Shown here: piece after piece, positions 16,846 through 25,261 of the stretch
How positions within the stretch are numbered: position 1 is the first letter of the stretch
How the letters are laid out: every line of letters starts with the position of its first letter
Origin: Roseofilum casamattae BLCC-M143
Lineage (GTDB): Bacteria > Cyanobacteriota > Cyanobacteriia > Cyanobacteriales > Desertifilaceae
DNA length: 64,000 nt
Assembly (NCBI RefSeq): GCF_030068455.1
Contig: NZ_JAQOSQ010000006.1
Location: 1 to 64,000 of the forward strand
Direction: 5' to 3'
The notes under the pieces: model-generated
Told to the model about the DNA's origin: nothing
Databases searched by the model: none
The model's input: only the letters and a program-made list of their open reading frames with translations
Made by a program: the position numbers and the translations under genes

Positions 16846-18099
16846 ATGGTTATGTACGATCTCATTATTAAAGGAGGATACGGGCTGGATGGCGATCGCC
16901 AAGATCTAGCAATTTCTGGCGATCGCATTGCCAAGATTTCTCCGGAAATTAACGCGCCAGCCACTCGAGAATTATTCGTTTCCGGGAAATTAGTGAGTCC
17001 GCCATTTGTGGAATCTCACATTCATTTAGACTCAGTTCTCACTGCTGGAGAACCGCGCTGGAATAGCAGTGGAACGCTATTTGAAGGTATTGCAATTTGG
17101 GGAGAGCGCAAGCAAACACTAACCTATGAAGACGTGCAAGAGCGCGCTCTCAAAGCACTGCGAAACCAAGCAGAGCAAGGAGTATTATATGTCCGAACTC
17201 ATGCGGATGCGAGCGAGAAAACTCTAACGGCTTTAAAGGCATTATTGGACTTGCGCGATCGCGTGCGAGATTGGATGACGCTGCAAGTGGTTGCTTTTCC
17301 CCAAGATGGTATTTATAGTCACCCGGAAAACCAGAAACTATTGGAAACTGCGTTGCAACTCGGAGCCGATGTTGTCGGCGGTATTCCCCATTACGAATTC
17401 ACTCGCGAGGATGGAGTACAATCGGTTTGTCATATCTTTGAACTCGCACAACAATATAATAAACTCATCGATATTCACTGCGATGAAATTGATGACGACC
17501 AATCTCGATTTTTAGAAGTCGTCGCCGCTTGCGCTCTCCGTAGCGGACTGATGTCGCGAGTCACTGCCAGCCATACTACGGCATTTGGCTCTTATAATAA
17601 TGCTTATGCCTTCAAATTAATGGGATTATTGCCACGAACTGGAATTAATATTATTGCCAATCCATTAATTAACATTACCCTACAAGGACGCACCGACACT
17701 TATCCGAAACGACGAGGCATCACTCGCGTCAAAGAGTTATGGCAAAATGGTATTAATGTATCCTTGGGTCATGACTGCATTCAAGATCCTTGGTATAGTT
17801 TAGGGACTGGAAATATGCTCGAAGTCGCCCATATGGCCGTTCACGGTTGTCAGATGACTGGAATGACAGAAATTGCGGCATGTTACGAAATGATAACTAG
17901 TGGCGGAGCGCGGACTTTAAATCTAAACAATGATTATGGTTTAGAGGCAGGCAAACCGGCTAATTTAATTATTTTAGATGCGAATAGTCCCTACGAGGCC
18001 ATCCGCCGCCGCGCCACAGTTGAATATGTTATTTCCAGAGGAAAAGTTTTGGTGCAAACTACTCCGCCTCAGGTAGAGTGGTTGAACTCGCAAGGCTAG
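16846..18099 (+). CDS. codA: Cytosine deaminase / amidohydrolase family
   Basis: 417 residues. The metal-binding HxH is in ESHIHLDSVLTAGE, further ligands are in DIHCDEIDDDQSRFLE and ASHTTAF, and the late Asp is in LGHDCIQDPWYSLGTGNML, all matching CodA-type cytosine/isoguanine deaminases. The reaction is cytosine to uracil plus ammonia in pyrimidine salvage. The C-terminal LEAGKPANLIILDANSPYEAIRRR is typical. It starts 21 bases after the EAL gene on the same strand. Substrate could be a related base such as isoguanine or creatinine-like compounds; cytosine is the best guess. Confidence 0.87.
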   Translation: MVMYDLIIKGGYGLDGDRQDLAISGDRIAKISPEINAPATRELFVSGKLVSPPFVESHIHLDSVLTAGEPRWNSSGTLFEGIAIWGERKQTLTYEDVQERALKALRNQAEQGVLYVRTHADASEKTLTALKALLDLRDRVRDWMTLQVVAFPQDGIYSHPENQKLLETALQLGADVVGGIPHYEFTREDGVQSVCHIFELAQQYNKLIDIHCDEIDDDQSRFLEVVAACALRSGLMSRVTASHTTAFGSYNNAYAFKLMGLLPRTGINIIANPLINITLQGRTDTYPKRRGITRVKELWQNGINVSLGHDCIQDPWYSLGTGNMLEVAHMAVHGCQMTGMTEIAACYEMITSGGARTLNLNNDYGLEAGKPANLIILDANSPYEAIRRRATVEYVISRGKVLVQTTPPQVEWLNSQG

Positions 18100-18108
18100 A
18101 AACCCCCT

Positions 18109-18183
18109 GAGGCCAGAAACCGGGTTTCTAAATTTTACCTTAAGCCGAAGTCGCATCGGTCGCAGAAACCCGGTTTCTCAGAA
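18109..18183. repeat. Nested palindromic repeat, family AGAAACCSGGTTTCT, copy 1
   Basis: Left arm GAGGCCAGAAACCGGGTTTCT-type (18109-18129) and right arm AGAAACCCGGTTTCTCAGAA-type (18164-18183). Each arm is its own 15-base palindrome and the two arms also pair with each other. It sits between the convergent codA and ammonia-lyase genes. The second copy (56188-56262) is at another convergent junction with an unrelated 34-base spacer. Confidence 0.75.
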
Positions 18184-18202
18184 CCACCGATTCATGCCAT
18201 TA

Positions 18203-18231
18203 TTAATTATTCATTGTTAATTATTCATTAG
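18203..18231. repeat. AT-rich short tandem repeat, second copy
   Basis: TTAATTATTCATTG followed by TTAATTATTCATTAG, the same doubled unit as at 4908-4942. It overlaps the last codons and stop of the minus-strand ammonia-lyase gene (18217), so the final residues MNN and the stop are encoded by the repeat. Confidence 0.55.
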
Positions 18232-19188
18232 TGCTGGTAGTTGTTGCAAATCCAGATTACCTCCACTAATAATAACGCCAATGCGATCGCCCGCAGCTTT
18301 AACTTTGCCCTCTAACAGAGCTGCTGTGGCGAGAGCGCCTGTGGGTTCGACGACTAGTTTCAAGCGTTCCCAAAGAAACCGCAAACTCCGTTTAATCTCG
18401 TCTTCCGATACGACAACCATCTCATCAACCCATTGCAGAACTAGGGGAAAGGTATAGTCTCCCAGACAAGGGGTGCGCGCGCCGTCGGCAATAGTATCTG
18501 GATTGTTAACGTACTGCAAGGTTTTGGTATAAAACGAACGAGTTGCATCGTCTCCAAGAGCCGGTTCAACGCCAATAACTCGACAGTCAGGAGAGAGGGC
18601 TTTCGCCGCGATCGCACATCCCGAAAGCAGCCCGCCCCCGCCACAGCAGACAAGGAGAGCATCCAAGTTGCCGACTTCTTCGATCGACTCTTTCGCTACC
18701 GTTCCCTGTCCGGCAATAATACGCGGATCGTCATAGGGTGGAATTATGGTGATATTGCGTTCGTTTGCTAACTCTTGTGCGAGAATTTTTCTGTCGGTTG
18801 TTTTCGGATCGTAGAAGATAACTTGCGCGCCATACTCTTGCGTGGCAATTTGTTTCACCTTCGGCGCATTTTGTGGCATGACAATAGTGGTGGGAATATT
18901 GAGTAGCGTACCGGAAAGGGCGATCGCCTGAGCGTGATTTCCGGAGGAGTAAGTAATGACTCCGCGATCGCGCTCTGCTGCCGAAAGTTGCGATAGAGCA
19001 TTATAGGCACCGCGAAACTTAAACGATCCCGTTCGCTGCCAGTTCTCACATTTGAAAAAGACTTCAGCTCCCGTTCGGCGGTTTACCGTGCGCGACGTCA
19101 CCACTGGAGTACGGCACGCTTTGCCGAAAAGGCGATCGCTCGCCGCTCGAATGTCAGCATAGGAAGGGAGAATTAGGCGATCGGACAT
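18217..19188 (-). CDS. PLP-dependent threonine dehydratase / serine racemase-like enzyme
   Basis: 323 residues of the fold-type II PLP family. The Schiff-base Lys is in TGSFKFRGAYNAL, YSSGNHAQA binds the cofactor phosphate region, and the glycine loop VCCGGGGLLSG holds the PLP phosphate. It lacks the C-terminal ACT regulatory domains of biosynthetic IlvA and matches the short catabolic class: threonine or threo-3-hydroxyaspartate ammonia-lyase, or serine racemase. The exact substrate cannot be read from sequence alone. Its last three residues and stop lie in an AT-rich repeat. Confidence 0.87.
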   Translation of the reverse strand: MSDRLILPSYADIRAASDRLFGKACRTPVVTSRTVNRRTGAEVFFKCENWQRTGSFKFRGAYNALSQLSAAERDRGVITYSSGNHAQAIALSGTLLNIPTTIVMPQNAPKVKQIATQEYGAQVIFYDPKTTDRKILAQELANERNITIIPPYDDPRIIAGQGTVAKESIEEVGNLDALLVCCGGGGLLSGCAIAAKALSPDCRVIGVEPALGDDATRSFYTKTLQYVNNPDTIADGARTPCLGDYTFPLVLQWVDEMVVVSEDEIKRSLRFLWERLKLVVEPTGALATAALLEGKVKAAGDRIGVIISGGNLDLQQLPALMNN

Positions 19189-19378
19189 TTAGCGATCGGG
19201 TATATTTTCTCAATTGATTATATCAGATTCTTATCCCGTCTTTTCGCCCATCCTCGCCATTTCTGTCATATTTGTTTACAATAAAATTAATTTTTGTATC
19301 AATTTGCCTCTAGGATGCATAAAACAGAGGTCAAATCTCTGATTGATCTAATAGGAAACCCTTGTCTTTTTGCGGTGT

Positions 19379-20041
19379 ATGAACTCAACCGGCAACCCGA
19401 ACGACAGACTCAGACAACTGCTCATAACAGCCCGAGACTATCCTCCCAGAACTGTAGCTCGACAAAATGCTCTGGAGGAGTTCTTCAGCGTTCTTTTCAA
19501 TTGCGGGAGACTCTATCGTCCTCATCGTCAACGTTTGCCGGCTTCGTTCGCCGGATCTTATCCCGATGTTTATCGAGACGCACGACAAAATCTGATGCTG
19601 TATATCTGCGAGCATTTAGATAAATACGAACCCGAACGAGGGGAAGTATTAACCTGGGTCAATTTATTGCTCCAAAAACGATTTATTCCCGAACTCATCA
19701 AGACGATGAGTTCCATAGAGCAACAATCAATTACGTTCAAAGACATCGATTTAGATGCCTTAAAAGAACAAGAAATTCAGCAATATCTAGCCGCACAAGA
19801 ACCCTCATTTGCCGACTCTATTTTAGCTAAATTGCAGAGCCGTGAAGGAGAACGCTTTGCCGAAATTCACGTCACGGGATATCCGCAAGCCAATCTAAAA
19901 GCATTAATCATTAAACGTTTGGCAAATCAACCTTGGAAAGAGATTTCTGCGGAGATGGGGATCGGTATTTCTACCTTGTCCAGTTTTTATCGTCGCCAAG
20001 TCTTAAATTGCAAAGATAAATTGGGAGATTTGATTGCATAA
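19379..20041 (+). CDS. Small sigma-70-like factor of a sigma/DUF1822/CHAT module
   Basis: 220 residues from the ATG at 19379; the frame also opens with TTG nine bases earlier. A region-2-like core (DVYRDARQNLMLYICEHLDKYEPERGEVLTWVNLLLQKRFI) lies around residues 65-110. A region-4-like helix-turn-helix (LANQPWKEISAEMGIGISTLSSFYRRQV) lies near 180-210. Together they fit a divergent ECF-like sigma factor, though region 2 is short on the usual -10-binding residues. It is the first of a same-strand set with a DUF1822 gene 32 bases on and a CHAT protease further down. I infer that one of these acts as its regulator. Confidence 0.75.
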   Translation: MNSTGNPNDRLRQLLITARDYPPRTVARQNALEEFFSVLFNCGRLYRPHRQRLPASFAGSYPDVYRDARQNLMLYICEHLDKYEPERGEVLTWVNLLLQKRFIPELIKTMSSIEQQSITFKDIDLDALKEQEIQQYLAAQEPSFADSILAKLQSREGERFAEIHVTGYPQANLKALIIKRLANQPWKEISAEMGIGISTLSSFYRRQVLNCKDKLGDLIA

Positions 20042-20073
20042 ATGTTTCGTTCCACTACATGTCTGGGAGTTTT

Positions 20074-21000
20074 ATGATGTTTACTAACTCGACTCAACCT
20101 CTAATGAAACGATTTTTTTTGAGCGTTAGCGATCGCGAAATTGCGCGATCGTTCTTGCAACAGCAACGCCATCCAAAAAAAGCCAAACAAGTTTATCTAA
20201 ATACTCTGGCAGTATTAGCCGTAAAATTTCAACTCCAATGCTTGGGATTTACACCTCAATGGGAAAGTTGCGACAGCCACGATCTTCTCGCGCAATCTCT
20301 GTTCGATGCTGCCGATCTCGACTTAGAAAATATCGGTAAAATTGAATGTCGTCCGGTTTTGCCCGATGAGGAAATGATGCAAGTTCCAGCCGAGGTCTGG
20401 AGCGATCGCATTGCTTATATTGCCGTCGGCTTAAATCGAGAGTTAACGGAAGCCAAAATTCTCGGATTTGTGGAGAAGACAGAGGAAGAAGAAGTTCCGT
20501 TGAGTCAATTGCGATCGCCAGACGAGCTGCTCGAATTTCTCGATCGCAACATGGCCGAACCTCCGAGTATTTGTCTGAGTGAATGGCTCGGTCAATCGAT
20601 CGATAGTGCGATCGCGCGGGGATGGCAAGCCTTAGAGGATATTTCTAGCATCTATTCCCTACAGCCAGCCTATCACTTTCGCTCCAAAGGAAGCGCAGCC
20701 AAACGGGGAAAAATATTTAACTTAGAACGAGAAAATGCCTGCTTTGCCTTACTAATTGGTATCCAAGGCCGGGGCACAGATATGCATATTTCTGCAGAAG
20801 TTTATCCCACTGGCGAGCAAACTTATCTGCCACCCAACCTGAAACTGAATATTCTCAATGACGTCGGACTCTCAGTCATGGAAGCCATTTCGCAACAGAC
20901 GAAAAATATCCAAATGGAGTTTAAAGGAGAAATTGGCGAAATGTTTCAGGTGAAAATTTCCTTAGAGCAAATGTGTCTGATTGAGTCTTTTACGATCTAA
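20074..21000 (+). CDS. DUF1822 family protein
   Basis: 308 residues matching the cyanobacterial DUF1822 family, for which I know no experimentally defined function. I chose the ATG at 20074, with GGGAG at 20065-20069, over 20059. Landmarks are the N-terminal FFLSVSDREIARSFLQQQ, QVYLNTLAVLAVKFQLQCLG, WQALEDI, and the late ACFALLIGIQGRGTDMHISAEVYP with TYLPPNLKLNILNDVG. It has no membrane segment or enzyme motif. It is co-directional with the sigma-like gene and the CHAT gene, so a regulatory role such as sigma-factor binding or protease substrate is plausible but inferred. Confidence 0.85.
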   Translation: MMFTNSTQPLMKRFFLSVSDREIARSFLQQQRHPKKAKQVYLNTLAVLAVKFQLQCLGFTPQWESCDSHDLLAQSLFDAADLDLENIGKIECRPVLPDEEMMQVPAEVWSDRIAYIAVGLNRELTEAKILGFVEKTEEEEVPLSQLRSPDELLEFLDRNMAEPPSICLSEWLGQSIDSAIARGWQALEDISSIYSLQPAYHFRSKGSAAKRGKIFNLERENACFALLIGIQGRGTDMHISAEVYPTGEQTYLPPNLKLNILNDVGLSVMEAISQQTKNIQMEFKGEIGEMFQVKISLEQMCLIESFTI

Positions 21001-21112
21001 GCGATCTACAATAGGCTATGGTATTCCGTCCAAGTGCACCGATCGCCTATTGTCTGGAATACTAAAAGAAAGCTTCTTGAAATAATAGCTATGAATCTAG
21101 GAGAACAACATC

Positions 21113-21322
21113 ATGAATGCACATAAGCTAGCCACAACATTCATCGAAAATGGAACTCTAATCCTCAAAGATTTACCATTTCAGGCTGGAGACTCAGTCG
21201 AAATTATTATTCTACAGCAACCCCAACGAAGTGAATATCCCTTACAAGGAAAACAACCTTATCGGTACGATGACCCGTTTGAACCTGCTGTATCTGTTGA
21301 AGATTGGGACGTTCTGAAATGA
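21113..21322 (+). CDS. VapB-type antitoxin (AbrB-like, cyanobacterial class)
   Basis: 69 residues with a good AGGAG ribosome-binding site. The N-terminus MNAHKLATTFIENGTLILKDLPFQAGDSVEIIIL is the swapped-hairpin-like start of the small antitoxins that precede PIN toxins in cyanobacteria, and the tail YRYDDPFEPAVSVEDWDVL is the characteristic toxin-binding end. Its stop overlaps the ATG of the next frame by four bases, the usual layout for VapBC, but that toxin gene is destroyed. It sits between DUF1822 and the CHAT gene and looks like a later arrival. Confidence 0.75.
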   Translation: MNAHKLATTFIENGTLILKDLPFQAGDSVEIIILQQPQRSEYPLQGKQPYRYDDPFEPAVSVEDWDVLK

Positions 21323-21417
21323 TTATTTTAGATACACATATATTGCCAAACGATCGCGGAAGATCTACAATTAACCCAACTTGTGGCAAACAATGGGTGA
21401 ATAAGATTCACAACTAG
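21319..21417 (+). pseudogene. Remnant of a PIN-domain VapC toxin
   Basis: The 32-codon frame begins MIILDTHI, exactly how cyanobacterial PIN toxins begin (the Asp is a catalytic metal ligand), and overlaps the antitoxin stop by four bases. After residue 8 similarity is lost and a stop comes at 21415-21417, while a full VapC has about 130 residues. Another frame of the same stretch reads TIAEDLQLTQLVANNG, possibly from later in the toxin, so an internal deletion with frameshift is likely. No functional toxin remains. Confidence 0.6.
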
Positions 21418-21440
21418 CAATATATCCTCAACATGGTGTC

Positions 21441-23273
21441 ATGAATAAGCTGGTCAGTCTCGCCCTGGAAGGAGATCCATCTACCTCGGACTTACGCGTG
21501 ACTCTCGAAATCGGTAGTGAAGAGCAACCGCGTCAGATCCAACAAAAAGGAGAGCTTCCTCAATTTTCCCGACTCTACGCATCCTTGACACAATGGATAG
21601 AGGATTATCATCGCTTGGGTTTAGATGCGCGAATCGAACCTGGTAAAATTGTTTATGACGGTTCGATAACCCATCCCATCGAGCAATGCCGCGAATCAGC
21701 AAGACAACTCCAGCACGATTTCCAGCAATGGCTCAGATCGCCTTCCTTCCAAGACCTCGACCGACGGCTGCGGGAAGAGCTAACCCGCGACGATAACATT
21801 CGGTTTCTGATTCGCACGGAAGTTGCCGCCTTACACAAGCTTCCTTGGCATTCTTGGGATATAATCGAACGCTATCGCAACGCCGAAATTGGACTGAGTC
21901 AAATTAGCTTTGAAGCCTGCCATCAACAGCAAAAAACATCGCCCACTCCCGTGCGGATTTTAGCCATTTTAGGAGATAGTCGCGGTATTGAGGTCGATCG
22001 CGATTTAGAAATTTTGCGCGCTCTGCCTCATGCGGAGATTAACTTTTTAGTCGAACCCCAACGGCACGAACTGAGCGATCGCCTTTGGAGTCAACCTTGG
22101 GACATTATCTTCTTTGCCGGTCACAGCCGCACCGAAGGCGAAACCGGACACATTTACATCAATCCCGACGATGCTCTCCCCCTCGAGGAACTCTGGTACG
22201 GACTGCGACAAGCCGTCCGCCAAGGATTGCAACTGGCCATCTTTAACTCCTGCGATGGTCTGGGACTGGCAGGACGCTTAGACGACCCGCAAATTCCAGT
22301 CACTATTGTCATGCGCGAGTTAGTTCCCGATGCGATCGCGCAAGAATTTCTCAAATCATTTCTCTCCGCCTTTGCCAGGGGTCAATCCTTATACCTATCC
22401 ATGCGCGAAGCCAGAGAAAAACTGCAAGGTTGGGAAGATCGATATCCCTGCGCCAGTTGGTTGCCCATCATTTACCAGCATCCCAATGCTATTCCTCCCA
22501 CCTGGAGAGACCTCTGCGGCATCGGTCAATCTGACGGGAACTCAGACATTGGCGATCGCTCCATTCCAGTCCCCGCACCCAATGTCAGCGCGCAACATCC
22601 GAGATGGCGATCGCCAAAAGAACGAGCCGCTGCCACCATTGGTATCTTGACCTACCTCCTCTTCACCCCTTGGCTGTCTATGGGAGTCCACCAACTGGTG
22701 AAACATCAATATCAAAATGCCAACCACGGCCAAGCCCAATGGTTAAATAATATTGTCATTGCGATCGCTCCCTGGAGAACTGCTCCTTACTACAACCGCG
22801 CTCTCTTCTGCTGGCAAGAAAAACGAGATGACGCTCAATGCCTGCGCGACTACGAACGAGCGGCAAAATTTGGCTATTCCGACGCAAAAGCTCAAGCGGC
22901 ATATCTCAATATCCGTATAGGAGATTGGGTAACAGCCAAACGGTGGATTGCTGACTGTTTGGATAACCCCATGTATGCAGGCACCGAGGCCGCCTGCTGG
23001 AAAAATCGAGGCTGGTTACTGCAACTTCAAGGTCATCCCGACGCCGCAAAAGAAGCCTTAGAAACAGCTCTCGAGACCTATCCAGAATCTCCACATGCGG
23101 CTTGTCTGCTCGCTCAGATTTGGGAAGAGGAAGGAGATGATGCCAAAGCCTTAGACTATTGGTCTCAGAGTCTATCGGCTTACGAGCAAAAGAGCGAAAG
23201 AGCCATGTCTGAAGAAGATAGCGAATGCTTTCGGAGCGCGAAATCTAGACTCAAGCTCATCAGTCGTAAGTAG
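21441..23273 (+). CDS. CHAT caspase-like protease with membrane segment and TPR-like tail
   Basis: 610 residues. Residues 1-165 are unassigned and helical. A CHAT domain covers about 170-350 with both catalytic residues: His 228 in DIIFFAGHSRTEG and Cys 271 in LAIFNSCDGLGLAGRL. The family includes separase-like and caspase-like peptidases, among them TPR-CHAT of the type III-E CRISPR effector. A hydrophobic segment at about 395-415 (AATIGILTYLLFTPWL) probably anchors it in the membrane. Residues 440-590 form TPR-like helical repeats. It is the last gene of the sigma/DUF1822 group. Its trigger and substrate are unknown. Confidence 0.85.
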   Translation: MNKLVSLALEGDPSTSDLRVTLEIGSEEQPRQIQQKGELPQFSRLYASLTQWIEDYHRLGLDARIEPGKIVYDGSITHPIEQCRESARQLQHDFQQWLRSPSFQDLDRRLREELTRDDNIRFLIRTEVAALHKLPWHSWDIIERYRNAEIGLSQISFEACHQQQKTSPTPVRILAILGDSRGIEVDRDLEILRALPHAEINFLVEPQRHELSDRLWSQPWDIIFFAGHSRTEGETGHIYINPDDALPLEELWYGLRQAVRQGLQLAIFNSCDGLGLAGRLDDPQIPVTIVMRELVPDAIAQEFLKSFLSAFARGQSLYLSMREAREKLQGWEDRYPCASWLPIIYQHPNAIPPTWRDLCGIGQSDGNSDIGDRSIPVPAPNVSAQHPRWRSPKERAAATIGILTYLLFTPWLSMGVHQLVKHQYQNANHGQAQWLNNIVIAIAPWRTAPYYNRALFCWQEKRDDAQCLRDYERAAKFGYSDAKAQAAYLNIRIGDWVTAKRWIADCLDNPMYAGTEAACWKNRGWLLQLQGHPDAAKEALETALETYPESPHAACLLAQIWEEEGDDAKALDYWSQSLSAYEQKSERAMSEEDSECFRSAKSRLKLISRK

Positions 23274-23419
23274 AAAACCTCTCAGTGCAGGATAAAAGCT
23301 GGGAAAGCAGAAGTAGACGGGCGCTCTATGATGAGAGTCAGTATAAGCAGAAACTTAATATAAAGAAATAGTATGAGATGCCCCTATACTAGTGGCTGGC
23401 GGCCAATCTCCGATAGTCC

Positions 23420-24781
23420 ATGACTTATTCCGAAGAATTTTTTCAACCCTCCTTACTCGATATGGCACGAGAAGGTAACGCTCAGGCCATCGCTTACTGG
23501 ATGAACAGCTTGCTCGTTACTCAAGGAGTATCCGTGCGCGTTGAAAGTAGCGCCAATCGGTGTTTGAATATTCAAGTTGACTTTCATCAACCCAAACGCA
23601 AAGACGAGTGCCTGAGCTTGCAGCAGCGGTTGGTGAAGTTTCTCTGCTATCGCTTGTGGACGTTGAACTCTGCTGCTATCCACAACGTACGAATCATTGC
23701 CAGACAAGCCGGCGATCGCCGCGTCCTCTGGAAACAAGCGGTGCGCATCCTCACTCCAGCCACAGAAAAACTCAATCGCTTAGTTCGAGACACTCCCAGC
23801 ACCCCATCAGCCTCTTCAGCAACTCTCGCCTTCCGTTTGGCGCGCACCCTGCTCCTCTCTCGCGCCACAGCAACCGGCTTTATTCTCTGTTGTTGGGGAT
23901 TGTACGGTCAGTTGATCGGCAGCCATTGGAGCGGTGGTTGGTTGGGGACAGCATCTCAGACGACAGTACCCGTTGCGTCTCCAGATATCGCAGCTCCCGA
24001 GGTTGTCTCCCCAGAAACGGACTCGGCTCCCGTCGTTCCCCCTCCACCGCCAGAACCAATATTTACCGAACCTTCCTTTACTAACATTAGCGTTCCGGAA
24101 AAATTTCAGGGCCAAGTGATTGGCAAAGTCGAAGCCTTAGCCATGCCGAAAGTGGTCGCCCTTACCTTCGATGACGGTCCTTGGCCGGGAACCACCGAAC
24201 AAGTATTAGATATCCTCGAGCAAAATCAGATTAAAGCCACATTTTTTGTCGTCGGTCAACATATCCAAAACTATCCCGAATTGCTGAAGAAAGTCGCGCA
24301 AGCCGGTCATAGTTTGGGCAACCATACGCAACACCACTATACCCATACTCTCGATCGCCAAACGGCAGCTCGCGAAATTGAAACGACGGCAGACTTAATT
24401 TTCCAGATGACCGGAGTAACGACAAAGCTATTCCGTCCTCCCGGAGGCAATCTCTATAATGGATTAGCCGATTACGCGCAGTCGGAAGGATATGGAGTGA
24501 TGATGTGGTCGGCAGATTCGGAAGACTATTATGTTTCGACGCCAACTTTGATTGACAAAGTCTTGACCCAAACCACACCGGGAGGTATTATTTTATTACA
24601 CGATGGCGGCGGCGATCGCAGCAATACCGTCGAAGCGCTACCGCAAATTATTGCAGCGCTGAAACAGCAGGGATACCAGTTCGTTACCGTGCCCGAACTC
24701 TTAGAAATTGAGAGCGAACAAACTCCCTTCAATGAAACCAAATTCACTGAAGAGAACGAACCGAGTGATGCTAATTTCTAA
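23420..24781 (+). CDS. Polysaccharide deacetylase (NodB family) with a cyanobacterial N-terminal domain
   Basis: 453 residues. Residues 1-135 form a cytoplasmic domain found in several cyanobacterial envelope proteins (QAIAYWMNSLLVTQGVSVRVE). A membrane segment follows near 150-170, then a Pro/Val-rich linker, and a NodB domain from about 240 to 435. NodB motifs are complete: TFDDGPWPGTT with the catalytic and metal Asp, LGNHTQHH with the two metal His, LFRPPGGN, and the catalytic His in ILLHDGGG. It likely deacetylates peptidoglycan or an exported glycan on the outer face. It begins 147 bases after the CHAT gene; whether it is functionally linked is unclear. Confidence 0.9.
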   Translation: MTYSEEFFQPSLLDMAREGNAQAIAYWMNSLLVTQGVSVRVESSANRCLNIQVDFHQPKRKDECLSLQQRLVKFLCYRLWTLNSAAIHNVRIIARQAGDRRVLWKQAVRILTPATEKLNRLVRDTPSTPSASSATLAFRLARTLLLSRATATGFILCCWGLYGQLIGSHWSGGWLGTASQTTVPVASPDIAAPEVVSPETDSAPVVPPPPPEPIFTEPSFTNISVPEKFQGQVIGKVEALAMPKVVALTFDDGPWPGTTEQVLDILEQNQIKATFFVVGQHIQNYPELLKKVAQAGHSLGNHTQHHYTHTLDRQTAAREIETTADLIFQMTGVTTKLFRPPGGNLYNGLADYAQSEGYGVMMWSADSEDYYVSTPTLIDKVLTQTTPGGIILLHDGGGDRSNTVEALPQIIAALKQQGYQFVTVPELLEIESEQTPFNETKFTEENEPSDANF

Positions 24782-24823
24782 TCAATTCTCCAGCCTGGGA
24801 AGAGCGAGAGACTCGGGGCAAAA

Positions 24824-25261
24824 CTAATCTTGCGAACGTCGCTGGCTAGACCCCATTAACCCTCGATTTATCGGAAAACCAGGCACGGACATCACCTGAT
24901 ATTTTCGTTCCGCTTCTAATTGCTTCAGTTGAATATAATCAACCCAGTGAATACAGTCTACCGGACAAGTATCGATCGCCTCTTGAACCAGAGGTTCGGG
25001 GTCGCCATCTTGCTGAATGACTCGCGCTCTCCCGTACTCGTCCTCAACATAAAATGTATTGCGAGCCACGTGAGCGCAGTGCCTGCATCCAATACAAGTA
25101 ACTTCATCCACATAAACCCCCTTCTGGCGCAGGGTTCCGCCAAGTTCTGGCTCGAACCCCGTCCGTTCGGGTTCATCCCGTAAAATACCGCCGAGTTCGG
25201 GTTCAAACCCGGTTCGTTCTGAATGTCCGTCATCGGCAGATAGGGGATATAAATCGTCCAT
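24824..25261 (-). CDS. [4Fe-4S] ferredoxin with an internal duplication
   Basis: 145 residues from the ATG at 25261, which overlaps the upstream gene's stop by one base. The cluster ligands are CIGCRHCAHVA and the late CPVDCIHWVDY, as in the cyanobacterial ferredoxin paired with Ycf35. The N-terminus carries the conserved segment ERTGFEPELGG-LR twice in tandem (residues 15-28 and 32-45, bases 25127-25219), whereas relatives I know have it once. Role is probably electron transfer in the DUF2997-Ycf35-ferredoxin cluster, which is conserved but not characterised. Confidence 0.88.
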   Translation of the reverse strand: MDDLYPLSADDGHSERTGFEPELGGILRDEPERTGFEPELGGTLRQKGVYVDEVTCIGCRHCAHVARNTFYVEDEYGRARVIQQDGDPEPLVQEAIDTCPVDCIHWVDYIQLKQLEAERKYQVMSVPGFPINRGLMGSSQRRSQD

